Shown here piece by piece: positions 24,667-33,696 of a stretch of 41,887 bases of DNA (its first letter is position 1; each line of letters begins with the position of its first letter). Under the pieces are notes generated by a model. That model made no database searches. It was not told where the DNA came from and saw only the letters and a list, made by a program, of their open reading frames with translations. Made by a program: the position numbers and the translations under genes. The DNA comes from Thermoactinomyces mirandus. GTDB lineage: Bacteria; Bacillota; Bacilli; Thermoactinomycetales; Thermoactinomycetaceae. The DNA is taken from NCBI RefSeq assembly GCF_013868055.1, contig NZ_JACEOL010000035.1:1-41887 (forward strand), written 5' to 3'.

Positions 24667-26457
24667 TTACACAGACACCAGGGACAATGCGTTGGTTACC
24701 TGGCCATATTCGGAAGCATGCGGACGGTCCACATCATCTTCATATCCGTAATCAATCATCCGGTTGCGATTGAGACAAAGCTTGGTAAATGAAGGCTTTA
24801 ACAAATCGAACAGTTCATAGCGCCCTTTCATCTCCGGAAAGCGTTTTTGATAGGACAGGACGGTTTTCCGCACTTTTCTCCAGAAATCTGTTTCGTGATA
24901 CTGATGGTGGTTTTCCAACAAATCGGCCAGATAACGAAAATGGCAGATAAACAGACCAGTAAAAACAAACTGGCAAAGGCCTTCCGGTTCTTCACTGCGA
25001 AGCACCTGTTTCAAATCCCCGGGCAATTCTTCCAGTTCCGGCAACGGTATCCGGCTGACATTCACATCATCAACAAAATCCTTGATGGACAGCCGGTGAG
25101 GAATATGATTTTTCAACACCAGAATCGTATTTTGCCCATGTGGCGAAAATACAACTCCATAGCGATAAAGATAATGCAACAAAGGCGGAAGGATCACTTC
25201 AAACAGACGATTCAGCCAATCGTCCAGGCAAAGACCCGATTTTTCAACCAGCCGGGAAACAAACGGTTTGCCTGTTCCATCAACATGCAGCAGTGAAGCC
25301 AGGGTAACCGGTTTTTCCCCTTCTTCCATGTTCTGATAGATACTTTCCCGCCAGATACAGCCCAGCATCTCCAGATATTGATAAGGCGCTCCTTTCAATT
25401 GTGAATAATAAACATGATCATAGTTAATGCTGGCAATTTCCCCCGGTAAAATGACACGGCACTCATCGCGCAAAAATGCATCTTTTTCCCGAATGTTCGT
25501 GATATATTCCGTAATTTTCGGGGCAAGCACGGTCCTTTCCCCGGGCAACCCGCGATAAACCAAGGTGTTTAAAATGCTCATCGGCAATTTGACATGATTT
25601 TTCCGTTTGTGGCTGATATTCACAAAGGTGCGAATCGATTGCTGCGGCAAATACCAATCCTCGCCTTTCCCCAGGGGAACAATCCGCTTGTATGCGATTT
25701 CTTCCGCAAAAAATGGCACGATAAAGTGATCCCACTGCCACTTGTGAACCGGCATAAACAAATAATCGGACACATTTAAATGCTGCTGGCGCAAGGCCAG
25801 CCCAAAGTTTTCAAGCTGTTTCTCTCCCAGTTCCTGCCTGGCCAGTTCCAGGTAATCGAGCCCTTTCACCGCATGAAAATCGGCTTTGTCCTTATGAACG
25901 GCAATCCAGGAGAGCTGCACCGGTTTTTTTCGTTCGGGGGCATATTCCAGATAATCCTCATAGCTGAACCCGATTCGTCCCTTGTTATAGGTAATCCACG
26001 GGTGGCCTTCCATTTCCCCCTCCAGCTCCGCATAGTCCAGTTCCGTCAAATCGAAAGACTGGTTTTGCTTCTTCTCCAGAATGTGGACATCTGCAATCAG
26101 GGTGTTGGTATATTCACGAATCAGATGCCCGGCAGTGACCGGATGGATTCCAACCGTACCCTGTATGTCCAGCAGAAACCGGATCGGATTGATGGCAGGA
26201 TGTACTTCTCCATCCTGCTCACGGTAAATCGTGTCGCTTAATACATGATAACTGTCAAACAAACGCTTTTTCGCCTGGTAAGTGTAAATCACCCCGTTTT
26301 CCAGCACCAGCCGGTAGGAATGAACCCCCTCATCCCCTGTCTCAAGTTCTTCCGGAGAAAGAATATCCTCATACATGAATTCGGCAATCATTTTGGTCAG
26401 TAAACGGCGGGAAGCTTCCTCCCACGTTTCTTTCCGGAAAGTTTTGATTTGCTCCAT
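24667..26457 (-). CDS. IucA/IucC-family siderophore synthetase (RhbF-like)
   Basis: A 596-residue NRPS-independent siderophore (NIS) synthetase. Visible ATP-binding parts include the LFMPVHKWQWDHFI region, RTFVNISHKRKNHVKLPMSI, and the C-terminal active-site text VVFSPHGQNTILVL followed by IKDFVDDV. It should activate a citrate carboxylate with ATP and couple it to an N-hydroxy-N-acyl-diaminopropane arm. It is the last gene of a six-gene operon in rhbA-F order and corresponds to the second condensation step. It starts 14 bases after the hydroxylase gene. A typical ferric reductase FhuF domain is absent. Confidence 0.9.
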   Translation of the reverse strand: MEQIKTFRKETWEEASRRLLTKMIAEFMYEDILSPEELETGDEGVHSYRLVLENGVIYTYQAKKRLFDSYHVLSDTIYREQDGEVHPAINPIRFLLDIQGTVGIHPVTAGHLIREYTNTLIADVHILEKKQNQSFDLTELDYAELEGEMEGHPWITYNKGRIGFSYEDYLEYAPERKKPVQLSWIAVHKDKADFHAVKGLDYLELARQELGEKQLENFGLALRQQHLNVSDYLFMPVHKWQWDHFIVPFFAEEIAYKRIVPLGKGEDWYLPQQSIRTFVNISHKRKNHVKLPMSILNTLVYRGLPGERTVLAPKITEYITNIREKDAFLRDECRVILPGEIASINYDHVYYSQLKGAPYQYLEMLGCIWRESIYQNMEEGEKPVTLASLLHVDGTGKPFVSRLVEKSGLCLDDWLNRLFEVILPPLLHYLYRYGVVFSPHGQNTILVLKNHIPHRLSIKDFVDDVNVSRIPLPELEELPGDLKQVLRSEEPEGLCQFVFTGLFICHFRYLADLLENHHQYHETDFWRKVRKTVLSYQKRFPEMKGRYELFDLLKPSFTKLCLNRNRMIDYGYEDDVDRPHASEYGQVTNALSLVSV

Positions 26458-26471
26458 ACGCTGACACTCCT

Positions 26472-27854
26472 TTACGACGATGAGACGGACAACGGTTCGG
26501 CCGGTTGCTTCACTCCCGCATTTTCATCTGATTCCGACACTCCGAACTGTTGGAAAACATTCCGTTTTCGAACCGGGTAAACTTCTTTTCCGGCCAGTTG
26601 ATTAATAATGACTGAATTCCGGTAGCAACCCAGCCCCAGGTCAGGCGAACCTACTCCATGGGTATGTAACTCCGCATTTTGCACAAAGATCCGGTTATCG
26701 ATCTCTTTGGTCAGTTTCAGCCGGTAGTCCAGTTCCACCCTGTACCGTTTTTTCTCATCCCACTGAATGAGGGAGGAAAGATTTTTTACACAGGACGGAA
26801 TCCGGTGTTCATACCCGGTCGCAAAAATCACAACCTCGCTTTCATGGGTGAATCCTTTTTCCTGTTCGCGATGGAAACAGGACAGGCGATATTTCCGTTT
26901 ACCCTCGACTTGTTCAATTTTCTGCACTTCGGTATGGGCCAGCATACTGAAAGGAACTTCCCGATTTCCAATTGTCCGCTCATAAAGGAGATCATAGATG
27001 TCGGCAATCCATTTGCTGGCCATGCCTTTGTACCACAGATCCTGCGTTTTCAGCCGGTCGTCCCGTTTTTCCTGCGGCAGGGAGTAAAAATAGTAGATAT
27101 AGTCCGGAGAGAAATGTTCCAGACCCAGCTTGGAATATTCCATCGGGAAAAAGCCGCCGGAGCGGGTAAACCAATCCAGCCGGTATCCGTAATCTTTTTG
27201 TTCCTGCAGCAGTTTGTAGAATACCTCGCCAGCACTTTGCCCGGAACCGATCACTGTAATGGATTTGGCTTTCCGGCAGCGGTCCAGCCTGTCTTTAAAC
27301 CGGGCAGAATGGAAAATGTCTTCTTCCGGGAAGCCCTGAAATTGCGGCCCGAAATCGGGAACACTTCCTACTCCCAGCACCAGGTCTTTGGCATGGTAAA
27401 CCGATGACTGTTTCGTCGCTGCCGACACCACTTCCACACGAAAATACGATATCCCGTTTTCTTCCACATGATCAATCCGGGTCACTTTATGCCTGAACCT
27501 GCAGATTTCCAACTGCCCGGAAACCCATCTGCCATAAAGATTGTACTCCTCACGCGGGATCAGGAACCTTTCCAGAAAGTAAAAATGGTAAAGCCGGTCG
27601 TGCTCCCGCAAATAATTCAAAAAGGTATACCGGCTTGTCGGGTCAGCCATCGTAACAAGGTCGGCGAAAAAGGGAACCTGCAAAGTTGTCCCTTCAAGAA
27701 TCATCCCGGAATGCCAGTCAAATTGCGGTTTCTGTTCAAAAAACAGGGCCCGCACATCCGGCACGGGGTCCAACAAGGCAGCCAGACCCAGATTAAACGG
27801 CCCCAAACCGACTCCAATGATATCAAACATCTCTTTATGTTCATAAGTCGTCAT
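26472..27854 (-). CDS. FAD-dependent N-hydroxylase for siderophore synthesis (RhbE/IucD-like)
   Basis: A 460-residue lysine/ornithine N-hydroxylase family flavoprotein. The FAD-binding motif IIGVGLGPFNLGLAALL is near the N-terminus, the NADPH-binding VIGSGQSAGEVFYKLL is central (about 200), and the ATGYEHRIP C-terminal motif is present. In this operon it is expected to N-hydroxylate 1,3-diaminopropane, as RhbE does, giving the iron-binding hydroxamate after acylation. The start overlaps the acyltransferase stop by 14 bases and has SD AAAAGGAGA. Confidence 0.9.
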   Translation of the reverse strand: MTTYEHKEMFDIIGVGLGPFNLGLAALLDPVPDVRALFFEQKPQFDWHSGMILEGTTLQVPFFADLVTMADPTSRYTFLNYLREHDRLYHFYFLERFLIPREEYNLYGRWVSGQLEICRFRHKVTRIDHVEENGISYFRVEVVSAATKQSSVYHAKDLVLGVGSVPDFGPQFQGFPEEDIFHSARFKDRLDRCRKAKSITVIGSGQSAGEVFYKLLQEQKDYGYRLDWFTRSGGFFPMEYSKLGLEHFSPDYIYYFYSLPQEKRDDRLKTQDLWYKGMASKWIADIYDLLYERTIGNREVPFSMLAHTEVQKIEQVEGKRKYRLSCFHREQEKGFTHESEVVIFATGYEHRIPSCVKNLSSLIQWDEKKRYRVELDYRLKLTKEIDNRIFVQNAELHTHGVGSPDLGLGCYRNSVIINQLAGKEVYPVRKRNVFQQFGVSESDENAGVKQPAEPLSVSSS

Positions 27855-28428
27855 ATTCCCATCTCCTTTTAAATGAATCCCGGTTGCAAAACATTAATGC
27901 CGCCCGTTTATCCGGCAGGTCGGTCTCTTTTTGAAATTCAAATCCGCATTTTTCAAAAATATGAATCATTTTTTCATTGCGAACATCCGGTTCAGCTACC
28001 ACTTTCTGTGTACTTTTATGTTGAAACAGGCAGCAGGTCATTGCCCGCAACAGGGGCAGAGCATATCCTTTTCCCAGGAAAGAAGGCGGGCCAATCAATA
28101 AATGAATGCCTTGGTCTTCCGGATGGAAATCATAAAAGTTTCCCAATATATCTCCCCGTATCCAATACGTCTCCCAATAACTCATCGGGGTACCATCCAG
28201 TGATCCGATGTGAAGGGTCTGATGGGGATCTGCCAAAAAGCTTTGCAAATGTTCACGGTATTTCTCGCGGGAAATATTCAGGTTCCAAAACGGAATCACG
28301 TGAGGTTCATGCATCCATTGATGAAGCCTGCCAAAATCCTGTTCCAGGTCAACCTTGCGAAATGTAATGGTTTTATCAATGCTTGGGTCATGACAAGTAA
28401 ACGTTTCAGCAGTGACCGGGTACACCAT
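27841..28428 (-). CDS. Siderophore N-acyltransferase (RhbD/IucB-like, GNAT)
   Basis: A 195-residue acetyltransferase of the AlcB/IucB type. Its N-terminal RKVDLEQDFGRLHQWMHEPHVIPFW and the C-terminal GIHLLIGPPSFLGKGYALPLL and EKMIHIFEKCGFEF match the siderophore acyltransferase branch of GNAT proteins. It probably acetylates the hydroxylated diaminopropane. It overlaps both neighbours by 14-23 bases, so translation is tightly coupled. A longer-chain acyl donor, as in rhizobactin 1021, would need an additional enzyme not seen here. Confidence 0.85.
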   Translation of the reverse strand: MVYPVTAETFTCHDPSIDKTITFRKVDLEQDFGRLHQWMHEPHVIPFWNLNISREKYREHLQSFLADPHQTLHIGSLDGTPMSYWETYWIRGDILGNFYDFHPEDQGIHLLIGPPSFLGKGYALPLLRAMTCCLFQHKSTQKVVAEPDVRNEKMIHIFEKCGFEFQKETDLPDKRAALMFCNRDSFKRRWEYDDL

Positions 28429-30244
28429 CGACCACGATTCCCCCTTTCAGAAGAGGATTGGCAATTTTGACATACACCGATTGGCTTTCCATCGGGCCTG
28501 TCAGTTCATCCATATCATAAAAACGGGTCAGCAAATTGGCCTTTCCCGACAGCCATTTGTCATGAAGCAGGCTTTCAATCAGGCGGGAAGAGGCACGGCT
28601 CCTCGGTTTCCACTGAACCAGGTGCTGTCTCAGTTCTTCCAGCAATACCTCTTCCCGGATCAGCCCGCATACGCCAAAGGCATTGATCAGGCCAAACAGG
28701 TGATTGATAAAGAAATAGTACCTGAACCGTTCATCGGCTACATGATCCGCGCACAGGGAATGGCTTTTTTTATTCACGCCCGGCAACAGGCGTTCAAGAA
28801 AGGGAAAAGTGGATTCACAGTAGTAATAACCCTGGTTATCCCGGTAGAAGAAACGGCAGGGATACCCGTTTTTCAGTTGAACCAGACTGTTTTGCTGATG
28901 AGCCTCCAGCGCGATTCCATGTTTCAGGTACAGCCACATCATCGGATGCAAAGAAATCGACAGATATCTTTTAAACCAGTCCAGGCTTACTTCTTCCGGA
29001 TCTCTTCCCTCTTTGGCGGACAGTTCATGGATGATATTGGCCAGGCGCGGTCTGTAACCGGGAATTGCATCCTGGCACAGTCCGGCCACCACTGTCACGT
29101 TCTCCTTATCACCCCCTTTGAAAGGATTCTCCCGCAATACTACTTCAAATCCCGATTCCTCCGAGCCGGGGAGTTGAATTGTGATAAAGGCAGGATCTTG
29201 AATTATGTAAAATCCGGGATAGCAGAGTTTCAGGTTGTTTCCGATTTCACTGTCCAAAATGCGGGTAACCTCAACCCCCCTTTCCAGTTCCTTGTATTTG
29301 TTCATGCGAACCGAATTGGTAATCTTGACCTTGACAGAAAACTTCAGCATGAACGATGATTCAGGATGATAAACAGTTCTGAAGGAAGACGTCGGATAAT
29401 AGGCTTTTCCCACAAGCCCCAGGTCTTCCAGCAACCCCTTTTGCATGAGCTGCCTCACCCGTTTATCCATAAGTAAATGTTTTGCCTGCACCGGATGGAG
29501 CGGAATCAGGGAATATTCATCTTTTTTGAGATACATTTTCTTAAATGGTTCATCTACTTCCGGATCGGCCATCAGTTCATTTTTGATCAGCCTGGTGGCC
29601 GATTCCGGCAAATGGGACCGCTCGCTGACAATGGAATGGTGAGCCCGGAAATAATGCAGCGAAAACCGGCCTTTCAGCTCGGGCGAATAAATCTTTTGTC
29701 CAAGATCCGACAGGCCCTGGCGGCTTTTGGGGGTCGGATGGAGCAAATGGCCGAAAACAAGTGACTGTTCGGAGTCCAAATACTCAAAACGGGTTTGGTA
29801 CAGTTCCCCGGCGTCCCGTCCTCTGGTCATTACATAAGACTCGATCTGCTGGCAACTCTGAATCACCCGATAGACCAACTCATCGGGGAAAGACGACAGA
29901 TCCCGCTTCAAAGCCAGCTCTTTGATGATGACAGTTACCAGTGTGACATAGTCCAGCTCTTTCAGATGCCTGGCTTCTCCCGCCCGGTAATAAAACGGAA
30001 AATAAAACAAATGCCTGTCGGTGAGCGACCAGTATTTGACGGGAGCGATAATTTCTATCTGATGGTACTCCAAATCAATTCGGACAAACTCTGCTGCCGG
30101 CACATCTGCAATTTTGCCGCCATCCAGCAAGGGGTCGTCCAACAGCTGATCTTTGGTCGATCGCTTGTAGTGATTTGTTTCTCTGAGGTAACAGTTGAAA
30201 AATGCCAACATACTTGCCCGTTCAGCTATTTTTTTGGCCTGCAT
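28406..30244 (-). CDS. IucA/IucC-family siderophore synthetase (RhbC-like)
   Basis: A 612-residue NIS synthetase. The family text SLIPLHPVQAKHLL (about 250), PTSSFRTVY and KHGIALEAHQQNSLVQLKNG (about 435) is present. It corresponds to RhbC, the first synthetase, which joins citrate to the first hydroxamate arm. It is distinct from the second synthetase in the operon, as expected for an unsymmetrical two-step assembly. The reading frame is complete and overlaps the decarboxylase gene by 19 bases and the acyltransferase gene by 23. Confidence 0.9.
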   Translation of the reverse strand: MQAKKIAERASMLAFFNCYLRETNHYKRSTKDQLLDDPLLDGGKIADVPAAEFVRIDLEYHQIEIIAPVKYWSLTDRHLFYFPFYYRAGEARHLKELDYVTLVTVIIKELALKRDLSSFPDELVYRVIQSCQQIESYVMTRGRDAGELYQTRFEYLDSEQSLVFGHLLHPTPKSRQGLSDLGQKIYSPELKGRFSLHYFRAHHSIVSERSHLPESATRLIKNELMADPEVDEPFKKMYLKKDEYSLIPLHPVQAKHLLMDKRVRQLMQKGLLEDLGLVGKAYYPTSSFRTVYHPESSFMLKFSVKVKITNSVRMNKYKELERGVEVTRILDSEIGNNLKLCYPGFYIIQDPAFITIQLPGSEESGFEVVLRENPFKGGDKENVTVVAGLCQDAIPGYRPRLANIIHELSAKEGRDPEEVSLDWFKRYLSISLHPMMWLYLKHGIALEAHQQNSLVQLKNGYPCRFFYRDNQGYYYCESTFPFLERLLPGVNKKSHSLCADHVADERFRYYFFINHLFGLINAFGVCGLIREEVLLEELRQHLVQWKPRSRASSRLIESLLHDKWLSGKANLLTRFYDMDELTGPMESQSVYVKIANPLLKGGIVVDGVPGHC

Positions 30245-31755
30245 GCTGTCTGATTCCCTCCTCTCTCCATTTCCAGTTTCAATCCCGTCTGTTTGACTGC
30301 TTGCAAAAGGTTGACCAGCTCTTCCGAAGTCAACAACGGGTTGAGCAATGTCAACTTCAGGCAGGTCATCCCGTCCACCCTGGTTTGGGCAATGACCGCT
30401 TTCCCCTGGTGAAACAGAACGTCACGGATATTCCGGTTGAGCTGATCGCTTTCCACTTTCCTCATCGTTGGCCGGTAACGGAAAACAACCGCGTTTAAAG
30501 CCGGAGGATCATTGATGAGTTGAAAATGCTCATCCCGGCGGATCAACTGTGCCGCCTCCTGCGCTATCTCCAGTGTGTGTTCAATCATTTCGGCAAACCG
30601 GATTCTCCCGGTCGCCTGTAAGGAAACAAACAGCTTCAGAGCATCAAAACGGCGCGTGGTCTGCACCGACTTGCCAACCAGATGCGGAATGCCCAGCCAC
30701 TCATCTTCTTCAGAGTTCAAATAGTCGGCGTGTCGCCGGATCAGTTCAAAATGCTCCTTATTCCTCAGCAAAAAAGCTCCGCAGCTGATCGGCTGGTAAA
30801 ATAGTTTATGAAAATCAACCACCACAGAATCGGCCTTCTCGATCCCTGCCAATTGCTGTTTGTAACGGTCACTCATCAGCAAAGCTCCGCCATAGGCGGC
30901 ATCAACGTGCAACCAAATCTTTTCCGCTTCAGCCCGTCTGACGATTTCTCCAAGTGGATCGATGCTTCCGAAATCGGTGGTTCCGGCGGTGGCAACGATG
31001 GCAAAAGGCAAGTAACCAACGCTTTTCAACTGATAAAGCTCTTTATCCAAGTCCAATAAATCCATTTGATAGCGCTTGTCTGTATCTATCAAAATGACTG
31101 CTTCTTCCCCCAGCCCCAGCAATGCCGCCGCCTGTTTCACCGTAAAATGGGCAGCTTTCGAACAGAGAATCCGCATTCTGGAAGCATGAGCAGGCAGGCC
31201 TTTGCGCTTGGCATCCCAATTCATCCGCTCCCGCAAATAAAAGTCCCTTGCCAGAAGCAATCCCATATAATTGGACTGTGTCCCGCCGCTGGTAAAGATA
31301 CCGTCCCCGGCAGTGCTGTCGAAAAACCGGGAACATAACCAGCCGATCATTTTCTCTTCCAGCATCGTTGCCGCCGGGCTTTGGTCCCATGAATCCATGG
31401 ACTGGTTCATCGCGCTGGTCAACTGCTCTGCTGCCAAGGCTGCGGTGAGAGGGGGACAATGGAGATGTGCCGAACAGGCCGGATGATGGACCACCACCGA
31501 ATGGCGCACAATTTTTTCCCCTGTCTCCCGCAACACTTCCTCAATGGGCCGGCCCTCCTCGGGACAAACAGGAATTTCCTCCAGCAAGGCTTTCAGCTGC
31601 CCAACCTGGATCCCGCTAAAAGGCCGGGAAAGGGTGGCATAATGCTGATAGAATACTTCCCGGGCGGCGGTTACTGCCTGCAGGTAAGCCGACCAACCTG
31701 CTGGTGAAGAGTTTAAAAAGCATTCCCTGCCAGGGGTTTTCACAACCTTGTTCAT
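30226..31755 (-). CDS. PLP-dependent L-2,4-diaminobutyrate decarboxylase (RhbB-like)
   Basis: A 509-residue group II (AADC-type) decarboxylase. Recognisable parts are GIFTSGGTQSNYMGLL, the cofactor-lining HVDAAYGGALLMS and SVVVDFHKLFYQPISCG containing the PLP lysine. Together with the upstream aminotransferase it makes 1,3-diaminopropane from aspartate semialdehyde via L-2,4-diaminobutyrate. This supplies the diamine for the citrate-hydroxamate siderophore. It follows the aminotransferase after 20 bases with an SD (GGAGGAAGG). Homologues called Ddc serve polyamine pathways, but the neighbours place this one in siderophore synthesis. Confidence 0.88.
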   Translation of the reverse strand: MNKVVKTPGRECFLNSSPAGWSAYLQAVTAAREVFYQHYATLSRPFSGIQVGQLKALLEEIPVCPEEGRPIEEVLRETGEKIVRHSVVVHHPACSAHLHCPPLTAALAAEQLTSAMNQSMDSWDQSPAATMLEEKMIGWLCSRFFDSTAGDGIFTSGGTQSNYMGLLLARDFYLRERMNWDAKRKGLPAHASRMRILCSKAAHFTVKQAAALLGLGEEAVILIDTDKRYQMDLLDLDKELYQLKSVGYLPFAIVATAGTTDFGSIDPLGEIVRRAEAEKIWLHVDAAYGGALLMSDRYKQQLAGIEKADSVVVDFHKLFYQPISCGAFLLRNKEHFELIRRHADYLNSEEDEWLGIPHLVGKSVQTTRRFDALKLFVSLQATGRIRFAEMIEHTLEIAQEAAQLIRRDEHFQLINDPPALNAVVFRYRPTMRKVESDQLNRNIRDVLFHQGKAVIAQTRVDGMTCLKLTLLNPLLTSEELVNLLQAVKQTGLKLEMERGGNQTACRPKK

Positions 31756-31775
31756 GTCCGATCCATCCTTCCTCC

Positions 31776-33137
31776 TTAACCGGCATTCTTTTTTCGCTCT
31801 GCGGCCTGAACCGCTTCGGCAAAGATTTCGCTGATTTGATCCACCTGCTCTGATGTAATGATCAGCGGAGGCAGGAAACGGAGGACACTTCCATGACGGC
31901 CGCCAGATTCCAGAATCAGCCCTCTGTCAAAACATTCTTTTTGTATCAGGCGGGTCATTTCAGGATCTGCCGGATAGCTGCCCATATGGTCAGATGATTC
32001 CTCCTTGTTCACAATTTCCAATCCGATCATCAGTCCCCGTCCGCGAACTTCCCCAATCGTGCGGGAATCCTGTTGAACCGCTTGCAAACGGGTCATAAGG
32101 CGTTCTCCCATCTTTTCTGCATGCTGTTCAATATGGTTTTGCCGAATGAAACGAATGGTTGCGATTCCGGTCGCCATCGCCATTTGATTCCCGCGGAAAG
32201 TTCCGGCATGTGCACCGGCTGCCCACTGATCCAGTGATTGGTCATAGACAACAACCGCCAAAGGCAGTGAACCGCCAATCGCCTTGGATAACACAACCAC
32301 ATCAGGAACAATTCCGGCATGTTCAAAAGCAAACAGTTTTCCGGTCCGTCCCAGCCCTGTCTGAATTTCATCAACAATGAGCAGAATATCGTATTTTCTG
32401 GTTAGCGATCGCATGTCGCGCACCCATTTGTCCGGAGCAGGAATAACGCCTCCCTCTCCCTGCACAATTTCCATGATCATAGCCGCAGGATGGACAATAC
32501 CGCTTTCCGGATCTTCCAGCGTCCGCTGAATGAATCGGCTTCCAATCTCCATCCCCGTTTCGCCGCCTTGCCCAAAAGGACAGCGATAATGATATGGAAA
32601 AGGCAGGAAATGGACATCCGGCATCAAACCGGAAATCGACTTTTTTGGATCCGTATTGCCCATCAGTCCCAGAGCCCCGTGAGTCATGCCGTGATATCCG
32701 CCCTGAAACGCCAGAATACTACGGCGGCCCGTTGCAGTTTTCACGATCTTCAGCGCGGCTTCAACCGCATCGGTACCGGCAGGACCACAAAACTGGATTT
32801 TTGCCTTTTCGGCAAACCGGGCAGGCAAACTGGCAAACAATTCTTCAACAAATTTATCTTTTACCGGTGTCGTAATATCCAGCGTATGTAGTGGCAATTT
32901 GGCATCAATCACCTGTTTGATGGCTTCAATCACAACCGGGTGATTATGCCCCAAGGCCAATGTGCCGGCACCGGACAGGCAGTCAAAATAGGTTTTTCCC
33001 TCTACATCTTTTACAAAAATGCCTGATGCTTCTCTCATGGCGATCGGAAACCGTCGCGGATAAGATAGGGCATTGGATTCTCTCTGTTCCTGGTTCGCAA
33101 GAAAGTATCGATTGGAAAGCACTTGCCTCGATATCAT
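31776..33137 (-). CDS. Diaminobutyrate--2-oxoglutarate aminotransferase (RhbA/Dat-like)
   Basis: A 453-residue class III aminotransferase. Diagnostic segments include CLSGAGTLALGHNHP, FCGPAGTDAVEAALK, ILAFQGGYHGMTHGALG, IVDEIQTGLGRTGKLFAFEH and the PLP lysine in VVLSKAIGGSLPLAV. It transfers an amino group to aspartate semialdehyde to give L-2,4-diaminobutyrate. It is the first gene of the siderophore operon and carries SD AGGAGGAG eight bases before the ATG. The Fur box lies directly next to this SD. Ectoine-type EctB enzymes are close relatives, but no ectA or ectC is present. Confidence 0.9.
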   Translation of the reverse strand: MISRQVLSNRYFLANQEQRESNALSYPRRFPIAMREASGIFVKDVEGKTYFDCLSGAGTLALGHNHPVVIEAIKQVIDAKLPLHTLDITTPVKDKFVEELFASLPARFAEKAKIQFCGPAGTDAVEAALKIVKTATGRRSILAFQGGYHGMTHGALGLMGNTDPKKSISGLMPDVHFLPFPYHYRCPFGQGGETGMEIGSRFIQRTLEDPESGIVHPAAMIMEIVQGEGGVIPAPDKWVRDMRSLTRKYDILLIVDEIQTGLGRTGKLFAFEHAGIVPDVVVLSKAIGGSLPLAVVVYDQSLDQWAAGAHAGTFRGNQMAMATGIATIRFIRQNHIEQHAEKMGERLMTRLQAVQQDSRTIGEVRGRGLMIGLEIVNKEESSDHMGSYPADPEMTRLIQKECFDRGLILESGGRHGSVLRFLPPLIITSEQVDQISEIFAEAVQAAERKKNAG

Positions 33138-33154
33138 CCGTTTATCTCCTCCTA

Positions 33155-33177
33155 ATGATAATGATTATCATTATCAT
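33155..33177 (-). promoter_or_regulatory. Fur box of the siderophore operon
   Basis: TGATAATGATTATCA (33156-33170) is a perfect match to the 7-1-7 Fur consensus TGATAATnATTATCA. A second overlapping half-site set runs to 33177 with one mismatch. It lies between the promoter and the SD of the aminotransferase gene, so iron-loaded Fur should block transcription at the start site. Confidence 0.95.
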
Positions 33178-33186
33178 TTATGTTAT

Positions 33187-33215
33187 ATATTATCACTGAA
33201 CTTTTTGCATGTAAA
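33187..33215 (-). promoter_or_regulatory. Sigma-A promoter of the siderophore operon
   Basis: On the minus strand TTTACA (33215-33210) and TAATAT (33192-33187) are spaced 17 bases. A start about seven bases downstream would be near 33180, at the edge of the Fur box. Confidence 0.7.
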
Positions 33216-33293
33216 TACATTTCTAAAAATTTTCTCCCGCCCGGAATCATCAAAAAGCTGACGGTTCCGTTTGCTCCTTTGTACCCGGCCTGA

Positions 33294-33497
33294 TCACATA
33301 TACGATGACTGCCACGCAAAAATGAGGAGAAGGCACAATTCATACAGCCTTGCCGGATCAATGTCGTATAAAAATAACCCCACCAGCGGCGCAACCATTG
33401 CTCCGATACCGTTTGGCCCGGCAACCGCACTTGCAGTTCTTCCACCACATTTAATGAAAAAGCCGTCAGATATCCGGGCTGGATATTGTTGTGTCAT
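33294..33497 (-). pseudogene. Short transporter-like remnant upstream of the siderophore operon
   Basis: An ATG with a strong SD (GGAGGAACAGA) opens a 67-codon frame. It contains one hydrophobic stretch with GIGAMVAPLVGLFLYDI followed by LYELCLLLIFAW, which resembles the last helices of MFS exporters (GPxxGGxLYD). A complete MFS protein has about 400 residues, so most of the gene would be missing. The position between a weak and a strong Fur box would suit a siderophore exporter. The alternative is a real small membrane protein; sequence similarity is too short to decide. Confidence 0.35.
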
Positions 33498-33592
33498 TCT
33501 GTTCCTCCGCGATGGTTTAAACATTGGTATTTTTCTATAAAACAGTTTTTTGCCATTGGCCAAAAATATTCTGACTCTCCTTGATTTCGTTA

Positions 33593-33607
33593 TCATAATG
33601 ATTATTC
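33593..33607 (-). promoter_or_regulatory. Weak Fur-like site
   Basis: The 15 bases match 11 of 14 defined positions of the Fur 7-1-7 consensus and keep the central TAATnATTAT core. It is 96 bases upstream of the transporter-like remnant start, on the minus-strand side. Apart from this site and the remnant, the 33216-33651 gap shows nothing else I recognise. Confidence 0.4.
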
Positions 33608-33651
33608 AACCCGGGTCGATCGATTCCCGTCCCCGTATAACAAATGAAGTG

Positions 33652-33681
33652 AAAAGGCTGTGCAGATCATTCTGCACAGCC
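33652..33681 (-). terminator. Intrinsic terminator of ald
   Basis: GGCTGTGCAG (33656-33665) pairs perfectly with CTGCACAGCC (33672-33681). On the minus strand the stem is followed by TTTT. It lies 16 bases past the alanine dehydrogenase stop. Confidence 0.85.
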
Positions 33682-33696
33682 CTGAAGAGTCAGAAA

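Noticed and set aside
24566..24751. 61-codon plus-strand frame between the reductase and the siderophore operon
   Set aside because: No SD, overlaps the well-supported IucA/IucC gene, no recognisable protein.
28412..29359. Long plus-strand frame of 315 codons inside the siderophore operon
   Set aside because: It is the mirror of the IucA/IucC gene in another frame, with no SD or family match.
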